The notes under the pieces are model-generated. The model was not told the DNA's origin. It was given only the letters and a program-made list of their open reading frames with translations, and ran no database searches. Shown here piece by piece: positions 42,216 through 51,831 of a stretch of 64,000 nt of DNA; within the stretch, counting starts at the first letter, position 1, and every line of letters begins with the position of its first letter. The stretch spans positions 1 to 64,000 of the forward strand of contig DATMFK010000066.1 in assembly GCA_035556195.1 (NCBI GenBank), read 5' to 3'. This DNA comes from G016756615 sp035556195. GTDB taxonomy: Bacteria > Pseudomonadota > Alphaproteobacteria > Rhizobiales > Rhizobiaceae. Both the position numbers and the translations under genes were made by a program.

Positions 42216-45200
42216 ATGCGCGGATTTTGGGCGGGGGTCGCAGTACTCGCGGTCGTAGGGTGTGTCGTTTCGGCGAACGCCGAAGTATTGCCGCGCGCAT
42301 TGCCTGCCGCGGGCTCGGTCATCGCACGCAAATATGGCGAAGAGGTCCGCTTCATCGATCTGGCGGGCTGGCGCGGCGTGGAGATCGCGCAGAATCTGCT
42401 GGCTGGGGACACGCTGCGCACCAATGCGACCGGCCATCTGGCCATTCTATTTTCCGACGATACGCAGGTCCGGATGGGCCGCAACACGACCCTCGTCGTG
42501 AAGAAGGTCGGGGAAGCGTCCGACAGCGAGTTTGCGCTGGAGAACGGCACGATCTGGGCGCGAGCCGCCCGTGGCGGGGCGGGGCTGACGGTGGAAACGC
42601 CGGCCGCCGTTGCCGCGATCCGCGGCACCGACTGGACGATGACGGTGGAGGGCGACAAGACCTCGCTGATCGTGCTGGAGGGCGTGGTCGAGCTTTCAAA
42701 CCCGTTCGGATCGGTCAGTGTCGCTCGCGGTGAAGCGGCCGTGGCGCGCATTGGCCAGGCACCCACCAAGGTCGTCATCGTCGATCCCGCGGATCGCGAG
42801 CAGATGCTTTTCTATCTGACGCTCCATCAATCCTTTGCGTGGATGCCCGGTTCGTCTTTGTCCAGCCCGGAGATGCGCGCCGAGCGCGCGCGGATCTCGG
42901 CCAAGCAGGAAGCCGCGCGCAGCGCCGAGGACTGGCTGGTGCTCGCCGAGGTTTCGTTGAGCTATGACGGCAAGCAGGCTGCCGCGGAGGCAGCCGGCCA
43001 TGCGCGGGCCTTCCGGCTGACAGCTTCGCAGCAAGCGCGTCTCGACCTGATCGACGCGCTTGCGGCAGGATCCGACCGACGCTACGGCGATGCCGCACTG
43101 CTGTTCGATCGGGCAGCGCCTCACCTCGATCCGAAACGTCGCGCGATCGCCGCCTATGGCGGCTACTTCGCAAGAGCCCTCGCAAATCCAGACCATGTCG
43201 AGGCGCCGCCGGTCATTCGGAATGGCGGGCCCTATGCGGCCCTTGCGGAAGCCTGGGCCGCCGGTTTCCTGAAGGATATCAAGAGCGCATTGGAAGTGCT
43301 CAAACGGGCGGAGGCGCAATATCCCGACGATCCTTCGCTGCCGGCATATCGGGCGCAACTTGCCCTGCTGCTGGACGATCGCGACGAGGTCCTTGCCGGG
43401 GTCGAGAGGTCGCTCGCGATGGACCCGGACGATCCCACGGCGCTCGAAGCGCGCGCCCAATACCGGGCCGGGATCAAGAGCGATCTCGATGGGGCACTTG
43501 CCGATCTCGAGCGCGCCGCGGCGACGGCTCCCGGCTCCGCCACGGTGTGGAATGCCATCGGCAACGTTCAGGTCGAGCGAGGCGCCGAACGCGAGGCGGA
43601 GGCTGCCTTCGAGCGCGCCATCGAGCTCGAGCCGAACGATCCGGTGTCTTACGCCAATCTTGCGATCCTCTACCTCAACCAGGATCGGGTGAAGGAAGCA
43701 AAGACGCTGATCGACAAGGCGATGGCGGTAGACCCGTCCTTCGACATCGGCCTCGTGGCGCGTGGCCGCTATCACCTGCAGAGCGGCGAGCTCGACCAGG
43801 CGATGCAGGATCTGCTTGCCGGCTCGACGGCCAACCCCGCCTACGCGCAAGCGCTGCTGCTTCTGGCCGGAGGCTATTTCGAACGGGGTGAACGCGAGCC
43901 TGGAGAGCAGGCGCTCGAAAACGCCAATCGCCTCGATCCGAACGATCCGGCGAGCTCCAGCCTGGCCACCGCGATCGCCATCGACGACTATGATTCCGAT
44001 CGCGCCATCGAAAGCGCCCAGGAGACGCTGAGGCGATCGCAGGCACGCGGCGGCGACTACGCGCCGCTCAGCGCCAACAAGGATGCCGGCTCCCTCCTCA
44101 ACGAAGCCTTCCGGCTCCAGGGCCTCAACGCCTGGGGGCGTTATTATGGCGACGTCACCTTCGATCCTTTCTCCGGTCCGGGCTATGTCGACCAGGCGCT
44201 TGCCGGCAGCATCAACCAATTCGTGCTCAACCCCAATTTCGGCGATACGATCGCCGATGCCAGCGTGAACAGGACAGCCTTCTCGTCGTTCTTCCAGGGC
44301 CTCATGCTCGACCCGGCGATGCTGTCGGGCCGCTCACGAAGCGCCAACCTGTTCAGGCGACCGTTCGTCGAGGGCTCGCTGGGCGGCGGCTTCGTCAAGA
44401 AGGGTGACGATTGGGGATGGACCTCCGAGGCGGAGCTGCAAGGCTATGTCGCGGGCCCCATCCCGTGGAGCTTCTACGGCCGCTTCGACGCCGGCCAGTC
44501 CGACGAGTTCCGCGAAAGCACACCGCCCGGATTTCCTGGCCCCAACGCCCAGTTCGACCTGAATTACGAAAACCTCAGCGGCACCGGCTACCTGACTGCG
44601 CGCCCGACGCCGAACGACAGGGTGGTGGTCTATGCCGATGTCAGGAATGACGAGGCCGACCTTCTCAATGCCATCGTCGTTCCGCTGGAGCCGATCGTCC
44701 TTCCCGGGCTGAACATCGACGCCCTCTCCTACGATCGAACCGTCAACGACAAGACCGGCAATGCTGGTGTCGCCTGGAGCCATACCTTTGGCTATCGGAA
44801 CGTCGGGAATGTAGCCATGTTCGGATCAGGCTTCCGGCGCGAGAGCGACCAGGCGGCGATCATCTACTCCGATCTTGGCGGCGGCATAGTGCCGATCGGC
44901 GCTCGGATCGCCAACACCACCACCGACCAGACCGCTTATGTGGCGGCTGCCAGTCACCTCTACGGTATCGGCGATCTCATTCTGCGCTACGGCCTGGAAG
45001 GCGGATCGATCGACCAGAAGACCGATGAAATCTCGCAGACGATCATCGGCACGATCCCCCCCATTATCGACACGACGACCGACAGCTCTGATTTCGCACT
45101 GGGCTTCGGCCGCGCCTATCTGGATGCGATCTACGATGTGGCGCCGAACCTCAAGGTCGAGGGTGGCCTCTTCGGCAATTACATCGACGGCGACGGCGGC

Positions 45201-45923
45201 AGCCTGACACGGATCGACCCGCGCGCGGCGATAGCCTGGGCGCCGGTCGACGATCACTGGCTGCGCGTCGGCTTCATGCGCGAAACCTCCTTGGCCACCT
45301 CGACTACGCTGGCGCCTATCGGCGTGCTGGGCCTCCAGTCGGATCAGATCCCCCTTTCGACAGGCGGATACTCCGACACGTTCGCGGCGCGCTGGGATGC
45401 CCAGTGGACGGACTGGTTCTTCACCGTGGCCGACTACCAGCACCAGCAGCTTTCGGATCTGTCGATCCTCGTTCCGCTCTCCCTCGACACGATCGACCTG
45501 ACCGCCGGTCGGATCGACAGGGTGAGCTTCACCGCCAACACCTGGCTCACCCATGGCTTCGGCGCTTTCGCAACATTCTCATATGCGGATTCGGAAAATC
45601 GCGACCCGAGCAGCCCTGCTTTCGGCCAATCGCTGCCTTTCGTGCCCGAGACCGCGGCGCGCTTCGGTCTCACCTATGTCAATCCGATAAATCTCAAGGT
45701 CACTGCCGCCGCGACCTATGTCGGCCCCCGCTCCGGCAACGCTTTCGGCGACCGGCTCGACAGCTACTGGACAGCCGACGCATTCCTGACCTGGGAGCCA
45801 TTGGACAAGCGTTTCGAGCTGGAACTGGCGGCCTACAATATCTTCGACACCGATTTCTCCGTGGCCTCGGACACTCCCGGCTGGGGACGCACACTGACCG
45901 GGACATTTAAGGTCCGGTTCTGA
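42216..45923 (+). CDS. FecR-TPR-outer membrane beta-barrel fusion protein
   Basis: A 1235-residue exported protein. The signal peptide ends SANA near 22. A FecR-type domain (about 55-175) has LLAGDTLRTNATGHLAILFS, RMGRNTTLVV and VETPAAVAAIRGTDWTM. Tetratricopeptide repeats (about 340-580) include AEAAFERAIELEPNDPVSYANLA. From about 710 the sequence alternates like beta-strands with aromatic girdles and resembles a TonB-dependent receptor barrel without a plug, ending TGTFKVRF with the terminal Phe used by the Bam machine. One chain thus joins a periplasmic sensor, a repeat scaffold and a pore-like barrel. It shares one base (TGATG) with the cyclase gene. Confidence 0.85.
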   Translation: MRGFWAGVAVLAVVGCVVSANAEVLPRALPAAGSVIARKYGEEVRFIDLAGWRGVEIAQNLLAGDTLRTNATGHLAILFSDDTQVRMGRNTTLVVKKVGEASDSEFALENGTIWARAARGGAGLTVETPAAVAAIRGTDWTMTVEGDKTSLIVLEGVVELSNPFGSVSVARGEAAVARIGQAPTKVVIVDPADREQMLFYLTLHQSFAWMPGSSLSSPEMRAERARISAKQEAARSAEDWLVLAEVSLSYDGKQAAAEAAGHARAFRLTASQQARLDLIDALAAGSDRRYGDAALLFDRAAPHLDPKRRAIAAYGGYFARALANPDHVEAPPVIRNGGPYAALAEAWAAGFLKDIKSALEVLKRAEAQYPDDPSLPAYRAQLALLLDDRDEVLAGVERSLAMDPDDPTALEARAQYRAGIKSDLDGALADLERAAATAPGSATVWNAIGNVQVERGAEREAEAAFERAIELEPNDPVSYANLAILYLNQDRVKEAKTLIDKAMAVDPSFDIGLVARGRYHLQSGELDQAMQDLLAGSTANPAYAQALLLLAGGYFERGEREPGEQALENANRLDPNDPASSSLATAIAIDDYDSDRAIESAQETLRRSQARGGDYAPLSANKDAGSLLNEAFRLQGLNAWGRYYGDVTFDPFSGPGYVDQALAGSINQFVLNPNFGDTIADASVNRTAFSSFFQGLMLDPAMLSGRSRSANLFRRPFVEGSLGGGFVKKGDDWGWTSEAELQGYVAGPIPWSFYGRFDAGQSDEFRESTPPGFPGPNAQFDLNYENLSGTGYLTARPTPNDRVVVYADVRNDEADLLNAIVVPLEPIVLPGLNIDALSYDRTVNDKTGNAGVAWSHTFGYRNVGNVAMFGSGFRRESDQAAIIYSDLGGGIVPIGARIANTTTDQTAYVAAASHLYGIGDLILRYGLEGGSIDQKTDEISQTIIGTIPPIIDTTTDSSDFALGFGRAYLDAIYDVAPNLKVEGGLFGNYIDGDGGSLTRIDPRAAIAWAPVDDHWLRVGFMRETSLATSTTLAPIGVLGLQSDQIPLSTGGYSDTFAARWDAQWTDWFFTVADYQHQQLSDLSILVPLSLDTIDLTAGRIDRVSFTANTWLTHGFGAFATFSYADSENRDPSSPAFGQSLPFVPETAARFGLTYVNPINLKVTAAATYVGPRSGNAFGDRLDSYWTADAFLTWEPLDKRFELELAAYNIFDTDFSVASDTPGWGRTLTGTFKVRF

Positions 45924-47905
45924 TGTTCTCACGCTTGTCCGCCGACAAGCAGGGCAGCGCTCTGGACAGGAGCCGACGCTGGCGCGGGCTCGCCGCGATC
46001 GTGGTCGGGACGCTGGCACTCCTCCTCCCATTGTCGCTCACCGCCCCATGGCGGCTGCTGGAGGCGCGCAGTTTCGACTATTTCTCGACCTCCTGGCCTC
46101 CTGAGCGTCCAGCAGACGACCCGATCATCGTCGCGATCGACGAACCGTCCTTTGCCGAGATCGGACAGCAATGGCCGTGGCCGCGGGAGTTGCATGCCCG
46201 CCTGATCGCCGCCTTGAGAAGCGCCGGCGCCAGGACGATCGGGCTGGATATCATTTTCGCCGAACCCTCCCGCCCCGAGGCGGACGCGCTCCTTGCCGCA
46301 ACCCTTGGACCGGATGTCGTGCTGGCGGCCGATCTGACGGATGTCGACACGCCGCAAGCCACACAGACCGTGCGCGTGGAGCCTCTCGCAGAGTTCACGG
46401 AAGGCGGAGCGGTGTCCGGCCTTGCCTCGATCGCGCTGGACCGGGACGGCACACTGCGGCACCTGCCCCGTTTTCCCGACAGCTTCGCCGCGAGGCTCAT
46501 GGAGAGGAATGGCGGCACATCTCCCGAAGTGCCTGCAGGTGCCTTGCTCCAGTCCTTCGGCCCTGCACGGACCTTTCCCACGGTTTCTTACTACCAGGCG
46601 CTTGCCCCCGACGAATTCCTGCCGGCAGGGACCTTCTCGGGAAAGGTCGTGATCGTCGGTCTGTCGATGCAGGCGGCGCCCACGAGCGATACCGGGGGAG
46701 CCGAAGCATTCGCGACGCCACAGACCGTGCGCACGGGACGGCTCACATCCGGAGCGGAGATCCATGCCACCATCTACGACAATCTGCGTGGAGCGCTTTT
46801 CGTCCGTGAGGCGCACCCCGCCCTGCTTGTCCTGGCAGCCGCATTCGCTGCTAGCCTTGCTGGGCTGACCGTGCTGCACGGCACGGGATGGCGGACCATC
46901 GCCATCGCGGCAGTCGCGACCGTCCTTTTCGCTGGCGCAAGCTTCCTGCTCCTGCGCTTCGGCCGATTGTTCGTGCCGCCCATCACCCCCTCGCTCGCTT
47001 TCCTGACGGTGACGGCTGCGCAGGGCGCACGCGACTATGCAGCGGAGCGACGCCTGCGAAGGACGGTTACGCGCGCCTTCTCGCAATATCTTGCACCGGT
47101 CCTCGTTGAACGGTTGGCGCGCGACCCGTCGCAGCTTCGCCTCGGAGGGGACAAGCGCAAGCTGACCATCCTTTTCTCCGACGTGCGTGGTTTCACCACC
47201 ATCTCGGAGCGGCTGAAGGACGATCCTCAGCGGCTCACCGCCTTGATCAACAGGCTGCTCAATCCCCTGTCCCGGGTCATTCTCGCCTCGGGCGGCACGA
47301 TCGACAAATATATCGGCGACGCGATCATGGCCTTCTGGAACGCGCCTCTCGAAGATCCCGATCACGCCGCGAACGCGATCGCGGCGTCGCTCGACATGCT
47401 GAAAGCCGTGCAGGAGCTGAATACCGAGCTGGCGGCCGAAGCCGCCGCCGACGGAGCGGATCCGCTGCGGCTGGCGATCGGCGTCGGGCTCAACACGGGC
47501 GAGTGCGTGGTCGGCAATATGGGGTCGGATATCCGCTTCAACTATTCCGTCCTCGGCGACTCGGTGAATCTCGCGGCACGGCTCGAAGGGGAGACGAAGA
47601 GCTATGGCGTGTCCCTTCTGCTGGGCGAGGAGACTGCCCGCCTTGCCGCCGATCGCTATGAGGTCGTCGAGCTGGACCGTGTTTTGGTGAAGGGCAAGAC
47701 AGAGCCGGCGACGGTCTCGACCGTAGTGCCTGCCTTCGACCCGGAGGCGAGGACAGTGCATGAGCGGTTCCTGGACGATCTCTATTCCGGCCGGCCCGTT
47801 CAGGCGCTTGGTCGTCTCGAAGGACTTGCCGAAAGAACGCCGGCCCTGGCCGGGTACTATGCGATCATGCGCGCTCGCCTGGAGGAGAGTATAGGCGGGC
47901 TGTGA
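45923..47905 (+). CDS. CHASE2 sensor class III nucleotide (adenylate) cyclase
   Basis: A 660-residue inner-membrane protein. A first membrane helix (about 22-40) leads to a periplasmic CHASE2 domain (45-290: DDPIIVAIDEPSFAEIGQQWPWPR, AGARTIGLDIIFAEPSR). Three membrane helices (about 299-370) lead to a cytoplasmic class III cyclase domain. The metal aspartates are Asp420 (ILFSDVRGF) and Asp466 (DKYIGDAIMAF); the transition-state pair is Asn549 and Arg553 (NLAARLE). At the base-selecting sites it has Lys462 and Ser542, where adenylate cyclases carry Lys and Asp or Thr. It is coupled to the FecR protein gene, so envelope state probably sets cAMP output. Confidence 0.92.
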   Translation: MFSRLSADKQGSALDRSRRWRGLAAIVVGTLALLLPLSLTAPWRLLEARSFDYFSTSWPPERPADDPIIVAIDEPSFAEIGQQWPWPRELHARLIAALRSAGARTIGLDIIFAEPSRPEADALLAATLGPDVVLAADLTDVDTPQATQTVRVEPLAEFTEGGAVSGLASIALDRDGTLRHLPRFPDSFAARLMERNGGTSPEVPAGALLQSFGPARTFPTVSYYQALAPDEFLPAGTFSGKVVIVGLSMQAAPTSDTGGAEAFATPQTVRTGRLTSGAEIHATIYDNLRGALFVREAHPALLVLAAAFAASLAGLTVLHGTGWRTIAIAAVATVLFAGASFLLLRFGRLFVPPITPSLAFLTVTAAQGARDYAAERRLRRTVTRAFSQYLAPVLVERLARDPSQLRLGGDKRKLTILFSDVRGFTTISERLKDDPQRLTALINRLLNPLSRVILASGGTIDKYIGDAIMAFWNAPLEDPDHAANAIAASLDMLKAVQELNTELAAEAAADGADPLRLAIGVGLNTGECVVGNMGSDIRFNYSVLGDSVNLAARLEGETKSYGVSLLLGEETARLAADRYEVVELDRVLVKGKTEPATVSTVVPAFDPEARTVHERFLDDLYSGRPVQALGRLEGLAERTPALAGYYAIMRARLEESIGGL

Positions 47906-47912
47906 TACGGTA

Positions 47913-49493
47913 CTACATTCGATCCAGTGCCTGGCGGTGCCGGTGCATTTCCAGGAAAATCCGATAGTCGCGATCGAAGCGTGTGCGAGCCTCCGGGGCC
48001 GGGCGGCGTTCGACGCCTGTCCGAATCATGGCCGCGCCCGCCGAATGGAGATCGGGATAGAGTCCAGCGGCGGTCGCCGCGAGCATGGCCGTGCCGAGCA
48101 GCACCGCGTCCTCGGTCTCCGGCTCGACCGTCACCCATCCCGTTGCGTCGGCATAGAGTTCCATCAGGAGAGGATTTCTGGTGTGGCCACCGGCCACATG
48201 CAGCCGGTCCGCCTGATACCCGGCGGCAACAACGGCGTCGAGGATGTGTCGGATGCCGAGCGCGATTGCCACGGCCGTCCGCCAATAGAGCCGGCAAAGG
48301 CTGTCGAAAGACGAATCCAGCGTGAGGCCGCTGACCACCCCGAGCGCGTGGGGGTCGGCGTAGGGTGACCGGTTGCCATGGAAATCGGGCACCACATGCA
48401 GCCGGCTGGCAAGATCGCGGCCCTCGACCTGCCTTAGCTCCGTAATCCTCCCGACGATTTGTCGATGGGTCTCGGCATCCGGCGTCCTGCCGTGGCCGCA
48501 CCAACGCACGACATGATCGAGCAGGGCGCCGCTTGCCGACTGGCCCCCTTCGCTCAGCCAGACACCGGGCAGAGCCGCTCCGAAATAGGGGCCCCAGCAC
48601 CCCGCAAAGTGTCGAGGTTCCCGAGACATCGCCATGACGCAACTCGACGTGCCGGCGATCAGCGCGAGGTGACGCTCGATCGGGGCACTCCTTCCGGCGA
48701 GCCCCCCAAGCACGCCTAGCGCGCCGGCATAGGCATCGATCACGCCTGTTCCGACCCGGCATGCCATTGTCAGCCCCAGCTGCTGCGCGGCCCTCGGCGT
48801 CAGCGGCCCGAGGTCGGTACCCGGAAGGGCGGCCTTGCGTGGAAGCCCTGTCCGTTCGAACAGGTCTTCGAGTTGCAACGCGGCGAAGAAATCCGGACGC
48901 CAGCCCTCCTCTTCGTGGGCCAGATAGGTCCATTTGCAAGCGAGCGTGCACTGGGAGCGCGCCGTCGAACCCGACGCCTTGAATGTCAGGAAATCGGCGA
49001 GATCGAAGATATGAGCGGCGCGCGACCAGCTTTCGGGCAGATGCCTCTTCAGCCACATGAGCTTCGGGACCTGCATTTCCGGCGACATTGCCCGCCCGAG
49101 AAAATCCACCACCTGGTGGCCGCTCGCCAGACATTCCTCCGCCTCGGCGACCGCCCGATGATCGAACCAGGCGATCGTATCCCAGCGCGCTTCCCTTCCA
49201 GCCGAAACGCTGATCGGCTCCCCGGCGCTTCCCCGCACGACCAGCGAGCAGGTGGCGTCGAAGCTGATGCCGGCGACGTCGGATGCGGCGACGCCCGCTC
49301 GCTCGCGGGCTGCCCGGACGGCCTCGCAGACAGCCGACCAGATATCCTCGGAATCATGTTCCGCGTGACCCGGCGCCGGCCGGTTCACCGCGATCGGGTG
49401 CTCGGCGCGGCCCAACAGCTTTCCTGTGCGATCAACAATCGCGGACCGGGCACTGCCCGTGCCGACATCGACCGCGCAGACCAGATCGCTCAT
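47913..49493 (-). CDS. FGGY family pentulose kinase (D-ribulokinase-like)
   Basis: A 526-residue sugar kinase of the FGGY family. It opens CAVDVGTGSARSAIVD; GISFDATCSLVV, WFDHRAVAEAE and PKLMWLKRHLPESW are closer to the D-ribulokinase branch than to XylB. The C-terminal ATP-binding part has LIAGTSSCVMAM, VWLSEGGQSASGALLD and LHVAGGHTRNPLLMELYADATG. It would phosphorylate a ketopentose made by the polyol dehydrogenases of the same operon. The start overlaps the HAD gene stop by 4 bp. Last gene of the smo operon. Confidence 0.88.
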   Translation of the reverse strand: MSDLVCAVDVGTGSARSAIVDRTGKLLGRAEHPIAVNRPAPGHAEHDSEDIWSAVCEAVRAARERAGVAASDVAGISFDATCSLVVRGSAGEPISVSAGREARWDTIAWFDHRAVAEAEECLASGHQVVDFLGRAMSPEMQVPKLMWLKRHLPESWSRAAHIFDLADFLTFKASGSTARSQCTLACKWTYLAHEEEGWRPDFFAALQLEDLFERTGLPRKAALPGTDLGPLTPRAAQQLGLTMACRVGTGVIDAYAGALGVLGGLAGRSAPIERHLALIAGTSSCVMAMSREPRHFAGCWGPYFGAALPGVWLSEGGQSASGALLDHVVRWCGHGRTPDAETHRQIVGRITELRQVEGRDLASRLHVVPDFHGNRSPYADPHALGVVSGLTLDSSFDSLCRLYWRTAVAIALGIRHILDAVVAAGYQADRLHVAGGHTRNPLLMELYADATGWVTVEPETEDAVLLGTAMLAATAAGLYPDLHSAGAAMIRTGVERRPAPEARTRFDRDYRIFLEMHRHRQALDRM

Positions 49494-50185
49494 AGAGACG
49501 CCCGCAACCTCCCATCCGTCCCCGCGAGCAGGCCCGGAAGTTCGTTCATGTCGTGGAACACCGCATCCGGCCCGAGCGCCGCGATCGCGGCGCGCAGGCC
49601 CGGCGTCGCGGCATGCGAGCCGCCAGCGAAGGCAAGAACGCGCATCCCGGCCTTTTGCGCCGCCTCGACGCCCGCGGCGCTGTCTTCGATGACCACGCAG
49701 CGGGAAGGCGCCACGCCCATCTCGCGGGCGGCGTGAAGGAAGAGATCCGGCTCGGGCTTGCCGCGCTTCACCATCGTCGAACTGTAGATGTGCGGCTCGA
49801 ATAGTTCCAGCAGTCCCGTGACGCGCAGCGACAGCCTGATCCTATCAGGCTGGCTTGACGAGGCGACGCAACGCGCGCCGCTCAATTTCGCGATTGCATC
49901 GTGAATCCCGGCGATTGGCTTCAGTTCGCGTTCGAAACGCGCGTAAACGGCGCTGCGGACCTCGGCGAGATGATCGTCGGACATGGCCAACCCGAACTCG
50001 CTCTCTATCAAGCCCCGAATAGTGGCCATGCTCTTGCCGAGGAAGAGATCATAGGCGGCATTCTCGCTGATACGCACGCCGAGGGCGGCGACGACATCGA
50101 GGAGCACGCCGACGGAGATCGGTTCGCTGTCGACCAGCACGCCGTCGCAATCGAAGATGACAAGATCGGGAGGAAGGATATTCAT
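49490..50185 (-). CDS. HAD family sugar-phosphate phosphatase-like protein
   Basis: A 231-residue HAD subfamily IA protein. Motif I is FDCDGVLVDSEP (nucleophile and acid/base aspartates), the threonine/serine motif II is CVASSSQPDR, the lysine is in KRGKPEPDLFLHA, and motif III is VVIEDSAAGVEAAQKAGM. Relatives are sugar-phosphate phosphatases or beta-phosphoglucomutases. Placement between mtlK and the kinase suggests action on a sugar phosphate from polyol breakdown; no substrate can be named. Confidence 0.87.
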   Translation of the reverse strand: MNILPPDLVIFDCDGVLVDSEPISVGVLLDVVAALGVRISENAAYDLFLGKSMATIRGLIESEFGLAMSDDHLAEVRSAVYARFERELKPIAGIHDAIAKLSGARCVASSSQPDRIRLSLRVTGLLELFEPHIYSSTMVKRGKPEPDLFLHAAREMGVAPSRCVVIEDSAAGVEAAQKAGMRVLAFAGGSHAATPGLRAAIAALGPDAVFHDMNELPGLLAGTDGRLRASL

Positions 50186-50248
50186 GGGACTGCGCGAAAA
50201 GGAGGAAACAGAAGAAAGGCGGAACCGCCCTCCTCCTATACGGATCGG

Positions 50249-51727
50249 TCAGGAAGCGCCATCCAGATAGAGCTTCAAAGTTTCGGCCGCGCCTTTCGAC
50301 CACAGGCTTTCCAAGCTCGATCGGAAGGCGGAAGCAAAAACCGCAGAGCGGCCCACCTCGCCATAGATGTCGTCCATGGCGAGCCAAGCCGATGGTTCGG
50401 CCTTGGCTTGCCGCGCCGTTTCCTGAAGCCGTTCCCAATTCGGATCGTTCGGGGCGATTTCGGCGCCACTCTCGGTGGTCCCGAAGCAGTATCGGCACCA
50501 AAGCGCCGACTCCAGTGCAAGCCCGGCAATGCCCTGTCCGGAGGCGAGCCTGTCGGCGACCGTCGGTATGATGAATTTGGGCTGCCGGTTCGACCCGTCC
50601 AGGCAGAGCCGCCGGATCGTGTCGCCGATACTTGGATTGGCGAAGCGCCGTTCAATCAACCGATAATAGTCTTCGAGTTCGACATCCGGGACTGGTGGCA
50701 CGGTCGGGATGATCTCTTCCCGCTCGAGCTTTGCCAGAAACGCACTCACCAGGCGATCCTGCATCGCCTCATGGACGAAGTGGATGTCGAGGAGGCCTGC
50801 GGGATAGGCGATCGCGGCATGACCGCCGTTGAGGATGCGGATCTTCATCAGCTCGTAGGGGCCGACATCGGCGACGAAGGTGACGCCGGCCCTCTCCAAC
50901 ATGGGTCGTCCATTGGGGAACTCGTCCTGCAGGACCCATTGCCGGAACGGCTCGCAAAAAACCGGCCAATTGTCTTCGACGCCGAATTCGTCCGCGAGCA
51001 GGCGGCGCTCCCGGTCGGTGGTGGCCGGCGTGATGCGGTCGACCATACTGTTCGGAAAGGCAACGTGATCGCGCACCCAGCGCGCGAGTGGGGGATCGAT
51101 GAGGGAAGCCAGGCCCCGAACGGCTTCGCAGGTGACACGCCCGTTATGGGGGATGTTGTCGCAGGACATGACGGTGAAGGGTCGTACGCCTGCATCCCGC
51201 CGCTGCCTCAGCCCCGCCAGGATCAAGCCGAAGACCGTCTTCGGCTCTGCAGGATTTTTCGAATCCGCGACGATGTCGGGATGTCCCGGATCGAACCGAC
51301 CGGATGCGGGATCGATGAAATAGCCGCCCTCCGTAATGGTGAGCGAGACGATGCGAATGGCGGGGTCGGCCAGCCGGAACAGGATGGCGCTGGCGTCCCC
51401 GGGCACAAGATACTCCATCATCGCTCCCGTCACACGGGCTTGCCGATGGCCGCTGTCCTGCTCGACGACGGTGGTCAGCCAGTTCTGTTCCGCGAGCTTT
51501 TCGCGGCCCGCGTTCTCGCTGTCGAACACGCCGGCGCCGATGACGGCCCAGTCGTGATCAAGCCCTTCGTTGAAGAGATCGTCCAGGTACACGGCCTGAT
51601 GCGAACGATGAAAATTGCCAACGCCGAAATGCAGGATGCCGGCGCGCAGCGTGCTTCGATCATAGCGCGGGACGGCGACACTCGCGGGAAGTCGGTTGAG
51701 CGTTGCTGACGAGAGTTTGATGGGCAT
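50249..51727 (-). CDS. mtlK: Mannitol 2-dehydrogenase
   Basis: A 492-residue NAD-dependent polyol dehydrogenase of the long-chain mannitol dehydrogenase family, oxidising mannitol to fructose (also arabitol to xylulose in relatives). The Rossmann motif is HFGVGNFHRSHQAVYLD, the catalytic region is ELMKIRILNGGHAAIAYPAG with the conserved Lys, Asn and His, and SCDNIPHNGRV and FPNSMVDRITP are typical. It is 104 bp downstream of smoS. Confidence 0.95.
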   Translation of the reverse strand: MPIKLSSATLNRLPASVAVPRYDRSTLRAGILHFGVGNFHRSHQAVYLDDLFNEGLDHDWAVIGAGVFDSENAGREKLAEQNWLTTVVEQDSGHRQARVTGAMMEYLVPGDASAILFRLADPAIRIVSLTITEGGYFIDPASGRFDPGHPDIVADSKNPAEPKTVFGLILAGLRQRRDAGVRPFTVMSCDNIPHNGRVTCEAVRGLASLIDPPLARWVRDHVAFPNSMVDRITPATTDRERRLLADEFGVEDNWPVFCEPFRQWVLQDEFPNGRPMLERAGVTFVADVGPYELMKIRILNGGHAAIAYPAGLLDIHFVHEAMQDRLVSAFLAKLEREEIIPTVPPVPDVELEDYYRLIERRFANPSIGDTIRRLCLDGSNRQPKFIIPTVADRLASGQGIAGLALESALWCRYCFGTTESGAEIAPNDPNWERLQETARQAKAEPSAWLAMDDIYGEVGRSAVFASAFRSSLESLWSKGAAETLKLYLDGAS

Positions 51728-51831
51728 GGCGTGCCGTCTCCAGTGATCATTCGACTGCGCGAGCAGTGGATTGCGGCTTCAAAAATCCCTTGCCGGCTCG
51801 CGAGGCCGCAGGCATGGCAGGACGGAAGCGC

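Noticed and set aside
41533..47905. Calling the cassette a Pycsar anti-phage system outright
   Set aside because: The cyclase is a CHASE2 membrane enzyme with adenylate-type features and the FecR-barrel protein has no place in known Pycsar operons; no other defence genes are nearby.
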